From Campylobacterales bacterium (GTDB taxonomy: Bacteria; Campylobacterota; Campylobacteria; Campylobacterales; SZUA-545): DNA of 18,630 bases. The stretch is from positions 1-18,630 of the forward strand of contig JAOXRY010000417.1 of the NCBI GenBank assembly GCA_025800305.1, given 5' to 3'. The notes below the pieces were generated by a model, which worked only from the letters and a program-made list of their open reading frames with translations, searched no databases and was not told where the DNA came from. Made by a program: the position numbers and the translations under genes. Shown here piece after piece: positions 6,502 through 13,455 of the stretch (positions are counted from its first letter, which is position 1; each line of letters starts with the position of its first letter).

Positions 6502-8607
6502 ATGCAGTATGGGACAGAGTCTCAAAAGAGAGTAAGTGCTTCTATCAACAAAAGTGGAAAACAAAGAATGTATAGCCAAAAGATATTGGCATACTCTTTT
6601 ATTTTTATTTCTGAACCAGAAAAAAGATCTGAGACCAAAGAACTTCTTTTAAAGCTTTTAAAAGAGGTGAATGATTCTAATAAAGAGTTAATCAATGGAA
6701 CAGATGAATTGACAAGTGCTTTGGAATTAAGTGATAACTTCTATAGTCTTTATTATCAAGCTCCTGTAAATATTAATCAAAAATTAAAAAGATTTATCTA
6801 TGAAGTTCATGACCTGTTAAAAGAAAAGCCAGAAGATCTAACAATTGATAATTTCCACTTAAAAAATATAGAGCGACTTTCACAGCCACTAATGAAAGCT
6901 TTTGATAGAGCAGTTACAGAGTATGAACAAGTAGCGGTAGATGATATTCAATTAAGAACATATATTCGAATAGCCAATCTTGCTTTTACTTTTATGATAA
7001 TTTATCTTCTTGCCAAATATATTTTCTTTCCTTTGATTACAAAAGTTAAGACAAGAGAAGAAGAGCTTATTGAGAAAGAGAAGTTTTCTAATATTGTCAT
7101 AGAATCAAATGAAAATGGAATCATTGCTATTAATTCTAAATCAGAAGTGATTGTCTTTAACAGTGCAGCAGAGAAAATCTTTGGTTACAGCAAAGAAGAG
7201 ATGCTAGGACTTGATAGTCTTCAAAAAATAATTCCAAAACCTTTTTTTAAAGCCCATGACGACTCTTCAAGAAACTACTTAAAAGGAAAAGGCTCCAAAG
7301 GATTAGTTCATAATAAACATAAGTTACAAGCTGTTCGAAAAAGTGGAGAGTTATTTGATATTGAGATTGCCTTTGGTTCAGAGATCTATAATAATGAGAT
7401 TATCGTTGTAGCCAATGTTGCTGACATTACTGAGGATATAAAAAGACTTAATGAAATTACAGAACTCAACAGAGAGCTTAAAAGATCTTTAGCTTCAGAA
7501 AAGAGTTTTTTAGCTTCTATGAGTCATGAAATTAGAACACCTTTAAATTCTGTTATAGGATTTCTAAATCTTCTTGATGAAGCCAGACTTACTGGTGATG
7601 TAGGAGAGTGGATTAAAAAAGCAAATGTAAGTTCTGATCATCTTATGTCGTTAATTAATGATGTATTGGATGTTTCTAAAATCCAAGCTAATCAGATGGA
7701 AATAGCTGAAGAAAAAATTGATTTAGAAAAGATTTTAGAAGAGTGTTTAACAATTATATCAAGCCGTATCAAAGAGGATGTGACATTAGAACGAGAAATA
7801 GACAAAATCAACTATTATTTAAGGGGAGATAGCTCAAGAATCAAACAGATCTTACTTAATATTCTAGGTAATGCTTCAAAGTTTACAGCAAAAGGATTTG
7901 TGAAACTCTCTTTGAAAAATATTAAAGAGAGTGAGAAAACTGTTAGTTTTCATATTGATATAGCTGATACAGGAAAAGGAATTGACAAGGAAAAGGTTTC
8001 AACACTTTTTGGTGCTTTTAAACAAGTTAGTGCCAAAGATGAAGGAACAGGATTGGGACTTTTTATTTCCAACAATCTTGCCCAGCTAATGAATGGAGAT
8101 CTAAGTGTTGAAAGTGAAGTTGGTAAAGGAACCATTTTTACACTTGCTTTAGAATTAAAGAAAGATTCAAAAAAAGAGAAAGAGTCTCCAGAGAGTGTGA
8201 TAGAGAAAAAAGTTATTTATGAAGACTTTTCAGATCTAAAGGTTCTTGTTGTTGATGATGTAAAAATGAATATTGTACTGGCAAAGGCAATATTTAAAAA
8301 GAATTTCAATATTGTATTTGAAGAAGCTTATGATGGAGAAGAAGCAGTCAATAAAACTAAAGAGAAAGATTATGATATTATTTTTATGGATATACAGATG
8401 CCAGTTATGGATGGTATTACAGCAACTAGAGAAATCCGAAAGTTTGACAAACAAATAAAAATAATAGCTATGACAGCCAACGCTTATGCTGAACATAAAG
8501 AAGAAGCCTTTGAAGCAGGTATGAATGGCTATATAACTAAGCCAATCTCTAAACCTATGATTGAAGAGGTTCTTAGTGATTTAAAAAAGGGAAAGACCAA
8601 TGGTTAA
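6502..8607 (+). CDS. Hybrid sensor histidine kinase: PilJ/NarX-like sensor, PAS, HisKA, HATPase, receiver
   Basis: A 701-residue hybrid kinase counted from the first ATG; the true start is probably 34 codons upstream and would add TM1. Order: INKSGKQRMYSQ (15-26), the PilJ / NarX P-box-like motif; periplasmic four-helix region to about 155; TM2 at 159-178; PAS at about 195-310; HisKA with His342 in SMSHEIRTPLNS; HATPase with NASKF, DTGKG and GTGLGL (457-520); receiver with Asp585/586, phospho-acceptor Asp630, Thr658 and Lys680. It probably autophosphorylates and passes phosphate to its own receiver, then to a phosphotransfer protein or regulator not in this window. In NarX the P-box arginine binds nitrate; Arg22 is in the equivalent place, but the ligand is unproven. 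Its last 8 nt overlap the DUF3365 heme protein gene. Confidence 0.93.
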   Translation: MQYGTESQKRVSASINKSGKQRMYSQKILAYSFIFISEPEKRSETKELLLKLLKEVNDSNKELINGTDELTSALELSDNFYSLYYQAPVNINQKLKRFIYEVHDLLKEKPEDLTIDNFHLKNIERLSQPLMKAFDRAVTEYEQVAVDDIQLRTYIRIANLAFTFMIIYLLAKYIFFPLITKVKTREEELIEKEKFSNIVIESNENGIIAINSKSEVIVFNSAAEKIFGYSKEEMLGLDSLQKIIPKPFFKAHDDSSRNYLKGKGSKGLVHNKHKLQAVRKSGELFDIEIAFGSEIYNNEIIVVANVADITEDIKRLNEITELNRELKRSLASEKSFLASMSHEIRTPLNSVIGFLNLLDEARLTGDVGEWIKKANVSSDHLMSLINDVLDVSKIQANQMEIAEEKIDLEKILEECLTIISSRIKEDVTLEREIDKINYYLRGDSSRIKQILLNILGNASKFTAKGFVKLSLKNIKESEKTVSFHIDIADTGKGIDKEKVSTLFGAFKQVSAKDEGTGLGLFISNNLAQLMNGDLSVESEVGKGTIFTLALELKKDSKKEKESPESVIEKKVIYEDFSDLKVLVVDDVKMNIVLAKAIFKKNFNIVFEEAYDGEEAVNKTKEKDYDIIFMDIQMPVMDGITATREIRKFDKQIKIIAMTANAYAEHKEEAFEAGMNGYITKPISKPMIEEVLSDLKKGKTNG

Positions 8608-9316
8608 ATTGATAAAAGATAGAACATTTCTATCTGGGGTTATTTCTATTATAATTATTTCTATGGGAATATTTTATTTTATTCCTAAGATCACAGAAAA
8701 AAACACTATTGATACAATCACTAAAAATTCAATAAACTCTGTAGAACAGATGAAATTAATGAGAGCTTATTATGTGGATAATGTCACAAAAGATATTAAA
8801 GAATACGCTCCAAATATCTCTTTTAACCATACCCATGAAGGAGCAGATTCTAAGATTCCATATCCTACCACAACTATTCATGATTTAAGTAAGCTTTTTA
8901 GTGATAACACAGGAATTAAGTTTAGACTGTATAGTGATTTTCCATTTAAAAATAGAGAGAATAGAAAATTAGATGAAAAAGAGCAAGAAGCAATAGCTTT
9001 TACAAAGAAAAACCCTGAAGGAATATACGTTAGAAGAGATCTTTTAAATGAAAAAGAAGTTCTTCGTGTTGCTGTTACTGACTATATGACCTCTCAATCT
9101 TGTGTTGATTGTCACAATAGCCATCCAGAGAAAACTTGGAAAGAAGGAAAGTGGAAGCTAGGAGATAAAAGAGGGGTTATCGAAGTTATTACACCAATAG
9201 AAGATGAATTAAATGGACATAAAAAATTGTTAAATACCATATTAATAATCATATGTTTAACTTTATCTATCGTTGTTTTAATTAATTTTTTTCTAAGAAA
9301 ACATGAAGAAGGTTAG
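8600..9316 (+). CDS. Stand-alone DUF3365 (Tll0287-like) c-type heme sensor protein
   Basis: A 238-residue protein with TM1 at about 10-28, a periplasmic domain, TM2 at 211-231 and a short charged tail. The domain shows the DUF3365/Tll0287 pattern: TTIHDLSKLF, KFRLYSDFPFKNREN, then CVDCHNSHP (Cys168, Cys171, His172) and WKLGDKRGVIEV. The CXXCH motif should bind heme c outside the cytoplasm. DUF3365 is usually the N-terminal sensor of kinases, MCPs or cyclases; here it has no output domain. It starts inside the last codons of the hybrid kinase (8-nt overlap, AAGGGA about 7 nt upstream) and its end overlaps prmC by 14 nt. The likely role is a separate redox-sensing subunit for that kinase (inference). 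Confidence 0.87.
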   Translation: MVKLIKDRTFLSGVISIIIISMGIFYFIPKITEKNTIDTITKNSINSVEQMKLMRAYYVDNVTKDIKEYAPNISFNHTHEGADSKIPYPTTTIHDLSKLFSDNTGIKFRLYSDFPFKNRENRKLDEKEQEAIAFTKKNPEGIYVRRDLLNEKEVLRVAVTDYMTSQSCVDCHNSHPEKTWKEGKWKLGDKRGVIEVITPIEDELNGHKKLLNTILIIICLTLSIVVLINFFLRKHEEG

Positions 9317-10118
9317 TGAACTTTTAGCTTATGGTGTTTCTACATTAAAAGAAACATCTCAAAGACCACGTTTAGAAAGTGAGATCTTATTAGCTTATGC
9401 TCTAAAAAAAGAGAGAGTTTGGCTTCATACATATCCTGAGGTAGTTGTAGATGAAAGTCCCTACATCGAGATGATACATAAAAGAAGAGAAAACTATCCT
9501 TTAGAATATATAACAGGAACTGTTTCATTTTATGGAGAAACATTTTATACATCTGAAGGGGTTTTGATTCCTAGACCTGAAACAGAGACCTTAGTTGAGT
9601 TAGCTTCAAAAGAGATAGGAGATAAGCCTTTAACTATATGTGAGGTAGGGGTAGGAAGTGGAATTATTTCTATCATCCTTGCTAAGTTGAATCCACACAT
9701 AACCATTATAGGAACAGATATTAATCCTAAAGCTATTGAATTAAGCAAAAAAAATGCGAAAAAATTCAATGTTATAAATAGAATAGACTTCAGATTAGGT
9801 TCAATTCTTGAACCTGTAAATGAAAAGATTGATATTCTAGTTTCTAATCCTCCATATATTGCTGATGACTATCAACTTCCTGAAAATGTCAAGTATGAGC
9901 CAAAAGAAGCACTTTTTGGTGGTATTCAAGGGGATGAATTAATTCAAGAAATAATAGAGAATTGGTATAAAAAAGATATTTCTCACTTTTTTTGTGAATA
10001 TGGATATGACCAAAAGTCATTAATAGCTAAATATATTGAAAAATACGATGATGTAAAAGTCCTTTACTATAAGGATCTAGCAGGGTTAAACCGAGGTTTT
10101 ATACTGAAAAAAATCTAA
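9303..10118 (+). CDS. prmC: Peptide chain release factor N5-glutamine methyltransferase (PrmC/HemK)
   Basis: SAM-dependent methyltransferase of 271 residues that methylates the GGQ glutamine of release factors RF1 and RF2 and so aids translation termination. The N-terminal helical domain (about 1-75) binds the release factor. PLEYITGTVSFYG and PRPETETLVE lead into the Rossmann fold, with the SAM-binding EVGVGSG at about 114-120 and catalytic NPPY in VSNPPYI at about 181-187. The C-terminal DLAGLNRGF is the usual PrmC ending. Length is normal. The start overlaps the heme-sensor gene by 14 nt and has only a weak Shine-Dalgarno, so expression depends on the upstream sensor genes; an unusual pairing of housekeeping and signalling genes. 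Confidence 0.95.
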   Translation: MKKVSELLAYGVSTLKETSQRPRLESEILLAYALKKERVWLHTYPEVVVDESPYIEMIHKRRENYPLEYITGTVSFYGETFYTSEGVLIPRPETETLVELASKEIGDKPLTICEVGVGSGIISIILAKLNPHITIIGTDINPKAIELSKKNAKKFNVINRIDFRLGSILEPVNEKIDILVSNPPYIADDYQLPENVKYEPKEALFGGIQGDELIQEIIENWYKKDISHFFCEYGYDQKSLIAKYIEKYDDVKVLYYKDLAGLNRGFILKKI

Positions 10119-10173
10119 AAAAATAAAGATGAATATTATTTATCATTTAAAGTTAGATTAAGACTTACTACTC

Positions 10174-10179
10174 TACAAT
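10174..10179 (+). promoter_or_regulatory. Putative -10 box for porCDAB
   Basis: TACAAT lies 37 nt before the porC ATG in the 98-nt gap after prmC, with a TTAGAT-like element at 10153-10158 as a possible weak -35. AAGGA (10204-10208) is the ribosome binding site. Plausible, not certain. Confidence 0.35.
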
Positions 10180-10216
10180 CAAAACGCAAAATTAGAAAAT
10201 TCTAAGGATACATATT

Positions 10217-10771
10217 ATGTTAGAAATTAGATGGCATAGTCGTGCTGGTCAAGGTGCTGTTACAGGTGTGAAAGCACTCTGTGATGTTATGGCACAAGAA
10301 GGCAAACATGTTCAAGGTTTTTCAGTGTATGGAGCTGAAAAAAGAGGTGCACCAATGAATGCTTTTAACAGAATTTCTGAAGAAGAAATTATTGATCATT
10401 CAAAAGCAATGATTCCTGATTATGTATTAATTATTGATCCATCATTAGTTTATACAGATGTTTTTTACGATACAAATGAGGATTCTAAGTTCATTGTAAC
10501 AACTCACATGAGTAAAGAAGAGCTTTTCGAAGCTGTTCCTGAATTTAAAGATAGAGAAGTCTATGTTGTCGATGGTATGGGTATTTCTACAGCAGAAATT
10601 GGAAGAGCAATTCCAAATACTCCAATGTTAGGTGCGTTTATTAGTATATCCAAGTTATTTGGTATTGATGAATTTGCTGGTTCTATGGAAAAATTATTAT
10701 ATAAATTTCCACAGCCAATTATTGATGGAAATGTAAAAGCTATTAAAAGAGCTTTTGCTGAAGTAAACTAA
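10217..10771 (+). CDS. porC: Pyruvate:ferredoxin oxidoreductase gamma subunit
   Basis: Gamma subunit (184 residues) of the four-subunit pyruvate:ferredoxin (or flavodoxin) oxidoreductase, which interconverts pyruvate and acetyl-CoA plus CO2. It begins with IRWHSRAGQGAVTG, the glycine-rich signature of the family, followed by SVYGAEKRGAPMNAF and DVFY regions typical of PorC. No metal-binding cysteines are expected or seen. It is the first gene of porCDAB, with 9 nt to porD. In autotrophic Campylobacterota the complex may run in the reductive direction as pyruvate synthase, linked to the reductive TCA cycle; in Helicobacter and Campylobacter it oxidises pyruvate. The direction cannot be read from this window. 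Confidence 0.93.
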   Translation: MLEIRWHSRAGQGAVTGVKALCDVMAQEGKHVQGFSVYGAEKRGAPMNAFNRISEEEIIDHSKAMIPDYVLIIDPSLVYTDVFYDTNEDSKFIVTTHMSKEELFEAVPEFKDREVYVVDGMGISTAEIGRAIPNTPMLGAFISISKLFGIDEFAGSMEKLLYKFPQPIIDGNVKAIKRAFAEVN

Positions 10772-10780
10772 GGAGAATTT

Positions 10781-11182
10781 ATGACTGCTGAACATTTATT
10801 AAAAGGTTGGGATGAATTTGAACCAGGTGCAACACTTTTCTCTTTTGAGGATAAAGGTGTAAAAGAAAATAGACACGTTAATAACTCTATTCACCACTCT
10901 GTTGCAGATTGGAGAGTTGAAAAACCTGTTCATAATCCTGAACACTGTATTGATTGTCAATTCTGTTGGGTTTACTGTCCAGATACATCTATTATTCCAG
11001 ATATCGATGCAAAAGGTAAAGGTATTTTTGGACACATTGATTACAAACACTGTAAAGGGTGTGGTATTTGTGTTGATGTATGTCCTACAAATCCAAAGTC
11101 ACTATTAATGTTTTTAGACCATCTTCCAACAGAGGAATGTGTTAGGGAATGGCCAGAAAAAGAAGAAAAGAAGGGTAAATAA
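10781..11182 (+). CDS. porD: Pyruvate:ferredoxin oxidoreductase delta subunit (2x[4Fe-4S])
   Basis: A 133-residue ferredoxin-like subunit. Two [4Fe-4S] motifs are plain: Cys56-x2-Cys59-x2-Cys62-x3-Cys66-Pro and Cys91-x2-Cys94-x2-Cys97-x3-Cys101-Pro. They carry electrons from the TPP site to ferredoxin or flavodoxin. The N-terminal extension of about 50 residues is longer than in minimal delta subunits and is seen in the Helicobacter/Campylobacter type. AGGAGA precedes the ATG, and porA starts 2 nt after the stop. Confidence 0.93.
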   Translation: MTAEHLLKGWDEFEPGATLFSFEDKGVKENRHVNNSIHHSVADWRVEKPVHNPEHCIDCQFCWVYCPDTSIIPDIDAKGKGIFGHIDYKHCKGCGICVDVCPTNPKSLLMFLDHLPTEECVREWPEKEEKKGK

Positions 11183-11184
11183 TT

Positions 11185-12387
11185 ATGGAACAAAAGAGAA
11201 TCGTTTGGGATGGTAATATGGCAGCGTCTCAGGCAATGAGACAAGCTAAAATTGACGTAGTTGCTGCGTATCCAATTACTCCTTCTACTCCAGTAGTTCA
11301 AAACTACTCTCAGTTTGAAGCAGATGGTGATGTTGAAGGCGAATTTGTAATGGTTGAGTCTGAGCACTCTGCTATGAGTGCCTGTGTTGGTGCTGCCGCT
11401 GCTGGTGGTAGAGTTGCAACAGCAACTTCTTCTCAAGGTTATGCATTGATGGTAGAGGTTCTTTACCAAGCTTCTGGTATGAGACTACCAATCGTAATGA
11501 ACGTTGTAAATAGAGCGTTGGCAGCTCCACTGAACATTCATGGTGATATGTCAGATATGTATTTAGGTAGAGATGCTGGTTGGATTAACCTAGTTGCTAC
11601 TAACCCACAAGAAGTATATGACCTTAACTTATGTGCATTTAAAATCGCAGAAGATTATGGTGTAAGACTTCCTGTTGCTGTTAACCAGATGGGATTTGAT
11701 GTTTCTCATACAACAGAAGCACTTTATCACCTACCTGATGAGGACGCGTATAACTTTATTGGTGACTATAAACCATTAAATGCAATGCTTGATTCTGATA
11801 ATCCAGCTACTTATGGTGCACAAACAGAAGGTGAATGGCACTATGAGCATAAAATGAGACATGAACATGCTATGTACAACTCATTTGGTGTTATTGAAGA
11901 TACATTAAAAGCTTATAAAGATCTAACAGGTAGAGAGTATAAAACTGTTGAAACATATATGGTTGATGATGCAGAAGAAATTATTGTATGTATGGGAAGT
12001 ACAGCTGGTACAACTCAGATTACTGTAGATAAGCTAAGAGCTGAAGGTAAGAAAGTAGGATTAATTTCTATCAGACTTTGGAGACCATTCCCTAAAACAG
12101 AAGTTGCTAAATATTTAGGAAATGCTAAAACTATTACAGTTCTTGATAAATCAGCTCCATTAGGATCTACCGGTGCACTATTCCAAGAAATTGCAGCTGT
12201 TATGGTTGACGAGGATATAAGTGCTGTCTTACTTAACTATATCTATGGTTTAGGTGGTAGAGACTTAACAATAAGTATGATTGAAGAAATCTATGCAGGT
12301 GCTAAAGAGTGTAGTGATGCTGGTAAGAGAGTTAAGCCTCTAATCCAAACAATCAACCTACGTGGCCCAGAATTATCGTTTTATTAG
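11185..12387 (+). CDS. porA: Pyruvate:ferredoxin oxidoreductase alpha subunit
   Basis: Alpha subunit, 400 residues. GNMAASQAMRQAKID and AYPITPSTPVVQ (about 29-40) are the domain I signature of 2-oxoacid oxidoreductases. ESEHSAMSACVGAAAAGGR carries the glutamate that activates TPP, and SSQGYALMVE follows. RALAAPLNIHGDMSDMY and GW form the substrate pocket typical of pyruvate enzymes. The C-terminal half (about 255-400) has the domain II fold, with IVCMGSTAGTT and ISIRLWRPFP, where CoA binding is expected. The gene lies between porD and porB in the order C-D-A-B, as in Helicobacter and other Campylobacterota. Confidence 0.94.
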   Translation: MEQKRIVWDGNMAASQAMRQAKIDVVAAYPITPSTPVVQNYSQFEADGDVEGEFVMVESEHSAMSACVGAAAAGGRVATATSSQGYALMVEVLYQASGMRLPIVMNVVNRALAAPLNIHGDMSDMYLGRDAGWINLVATNPQEVYDLNLCAFKIAEDYGVRLPVAVNQMGFDVSHTTEALYHLPDEDAYNFIGDYKPLNAMLDSDNPATYGAQTEGEWHYEHKMRHEHAMYNSFGVIEDTLKAYKDLTGREYKTVETYMVDDAEEIIVCMGSTAGTTQITVDKLRAEGKKVGLISIRLWRPFPKTEVAKYLGNAKTITVLDKSAPLGSTGALFQEIAAVMVDEDISAVLLNYIYGLGGRDLTISMIEEIYAGAKECSDAGKRVKPLIQTINLRGPELSFY

Positions 12388-12396
12388 GAGTGGGAT

Positions 12397-13350
12397 ATGA
12401 GTGAAATTAAAAAAATTAAAAATTTAAAAGAATTTTCAACTTCAAAAGAGAGATTTCAAGGTGGTCACAGACTATGTCCTGGTTGTTCACACTCTGTTTT
12501 AGTTAGAGAATTTGTAAATGCTACAGATGATGAGTTATGTATTTCTACAGCAACTGGTTGTCTAGAAGTTTGTTCAACAATCTATCCTTACACAAGTTGG
12601 GATGTAAGTTGGATTCACATTGGTTTTGAAAATGCTGCTGCTGCAATCAGTGGTGCTGAAGCTATGCACAAAGCATTAAAAAACAAAAATAAATCTTTCA
12701 ATGATAAGCCAATGAAGTTTGTTGCGTTTGCTGGTGATGGTGGTACTTATGATATCGGTTTCCAATCGCTTTCTGGTGCTACAGAAAGAGGTCATGACTT
12801 CATCTATGTATGTTTAGATAACGAAGGTTATATGAACACTGGTGGTCAAAGAAGTTCTGCAACACCAATCGGTGGTGCTACATCTACTTCTCCAGCTGGT
12901 AAAGTAAGCTATGGTGAGAAGAAGATGAAAAAAGATATGATGTCTATTATGGCTGCACACGGTTGTGAATATGTTGCACAAACAGCTCCAAGTGAGTGGA
13001 AAGATATGGTAAGTAAATCACAAAAAGCTTTTCAAGCTAGTGGTCCTGTATATATCAATGCAGTTAGTCCTTGTCCAACAGAATGGAAATTTGATCCATC
13101 AATGAGTATGGAAGTTTCAAAAGTTATGATTGAAACAAGGGTTGTACCTCTTTATGAAATTGAAAATGGTACAAAATTAACAATTAATAAAAAACCTAAA
13201 AACTTTGTTCCTGTAACTGAGTATTTAGGAATGCAAGGTAGATTTAAACAGCTGTTTAAACCTTCAAATAAGCACATCTTAGAGCAATGGCAAAAAGATG
13301 TTGATGCTAAGTGGGAATATCTTCTAAGAAGAGAAGAAGCAGGAGTTTAG
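12397..13350 (+). CDS. porB: Pyruvate:ferredoxin oxidoreductase beta subunit (TPP-binding)
   Basis: Beta subunit, 317 residues, holding thiamine diphosphate and the proximal [4Fe-4S] cluster. Cys27 and Cys30 (CPGC), Cys55 (TATGC) and a late cysteine in AVSPCPTEW, near residue 220, fit the four cluster ligands. The TPP and magnesium motif is GDGGTYDIGFQSLSGA, followed by CLDNEGYMNTGGQRS. AGGAG precedes the ATG. It is the last gene of the operon: a strong intrinsic terminator lies 9 nt after the stop. Confidence 0.95.
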   Translation: MSEIKKIKNLKEFSTSKERFQGGHRLCPGCSHSVLVREFVNATDDELCISTATGCLEVCSTIYPYTSWDVSWIHIGFENAAAAISGAEAMHKALKNKNKSFNDKPMKFVAFAGDGGTYDIGFQSLSGATERGHDFIYVCLDNEGYMNTGGQRSSATPIGGATSTSPAGKVSYGEKKMKKDMMSIMAAHGCEYVAQTAPSEWKDMVSKSQKAFQASGPVYINAVSPCPTEWKFDPSMSMEVSKVMIETRVVPLYEIENGTKLTINKKPKNFVPVTEYLGMQGRFKQLFKPSNKHILEQWQKDVDAKWEYLLRREEAGV

Positions 13351-13358
13351 TTCTTTTA

Positions 13359-13387
13359 GGAAACCAGTTTATCACTGGTTTCCTTTT
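13359..13387 (+). terminator. Intrinsic terminator of the por operon
   Basis: GGAAACCAGT-TTATC-ACTGGTTTCC is a perfect 10-bp stem with a 5-nt loop, followed by TTTT. It is 9 nt after the porB stop. Confidence 0.9.
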
Positions 13388-13412
13388 GTATATCACAACT
13401 ATAATGTAATTA

Positions 13413-13421
13413 TGATATAAT
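13413..13421 (+). promoter_or_regulatory. Extended -10 promoter for the diguanylate cyclase gene
   Basis: TGATATAAT is a TG-extended -10 ending 34 nt before the ATG and just after the por terminator. AAAGG (13441-13445) is a probable ribosome binding site. The cyclase gene is therefore a new transcription unit. Confidence 0.6.
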
Positions 13422-13455
13422 GGTATCATTTTAGCAATTCAAAGGTTGTTAGCGT

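Noticed and set aside
11041..11469. 142-residue minus-strand ORF inside porD/porA
   Set aside because: It is antisense to two well-supported genes, low-complexity and Ser/Asn/Cys-rich with no domain pattern; a shadow frame.
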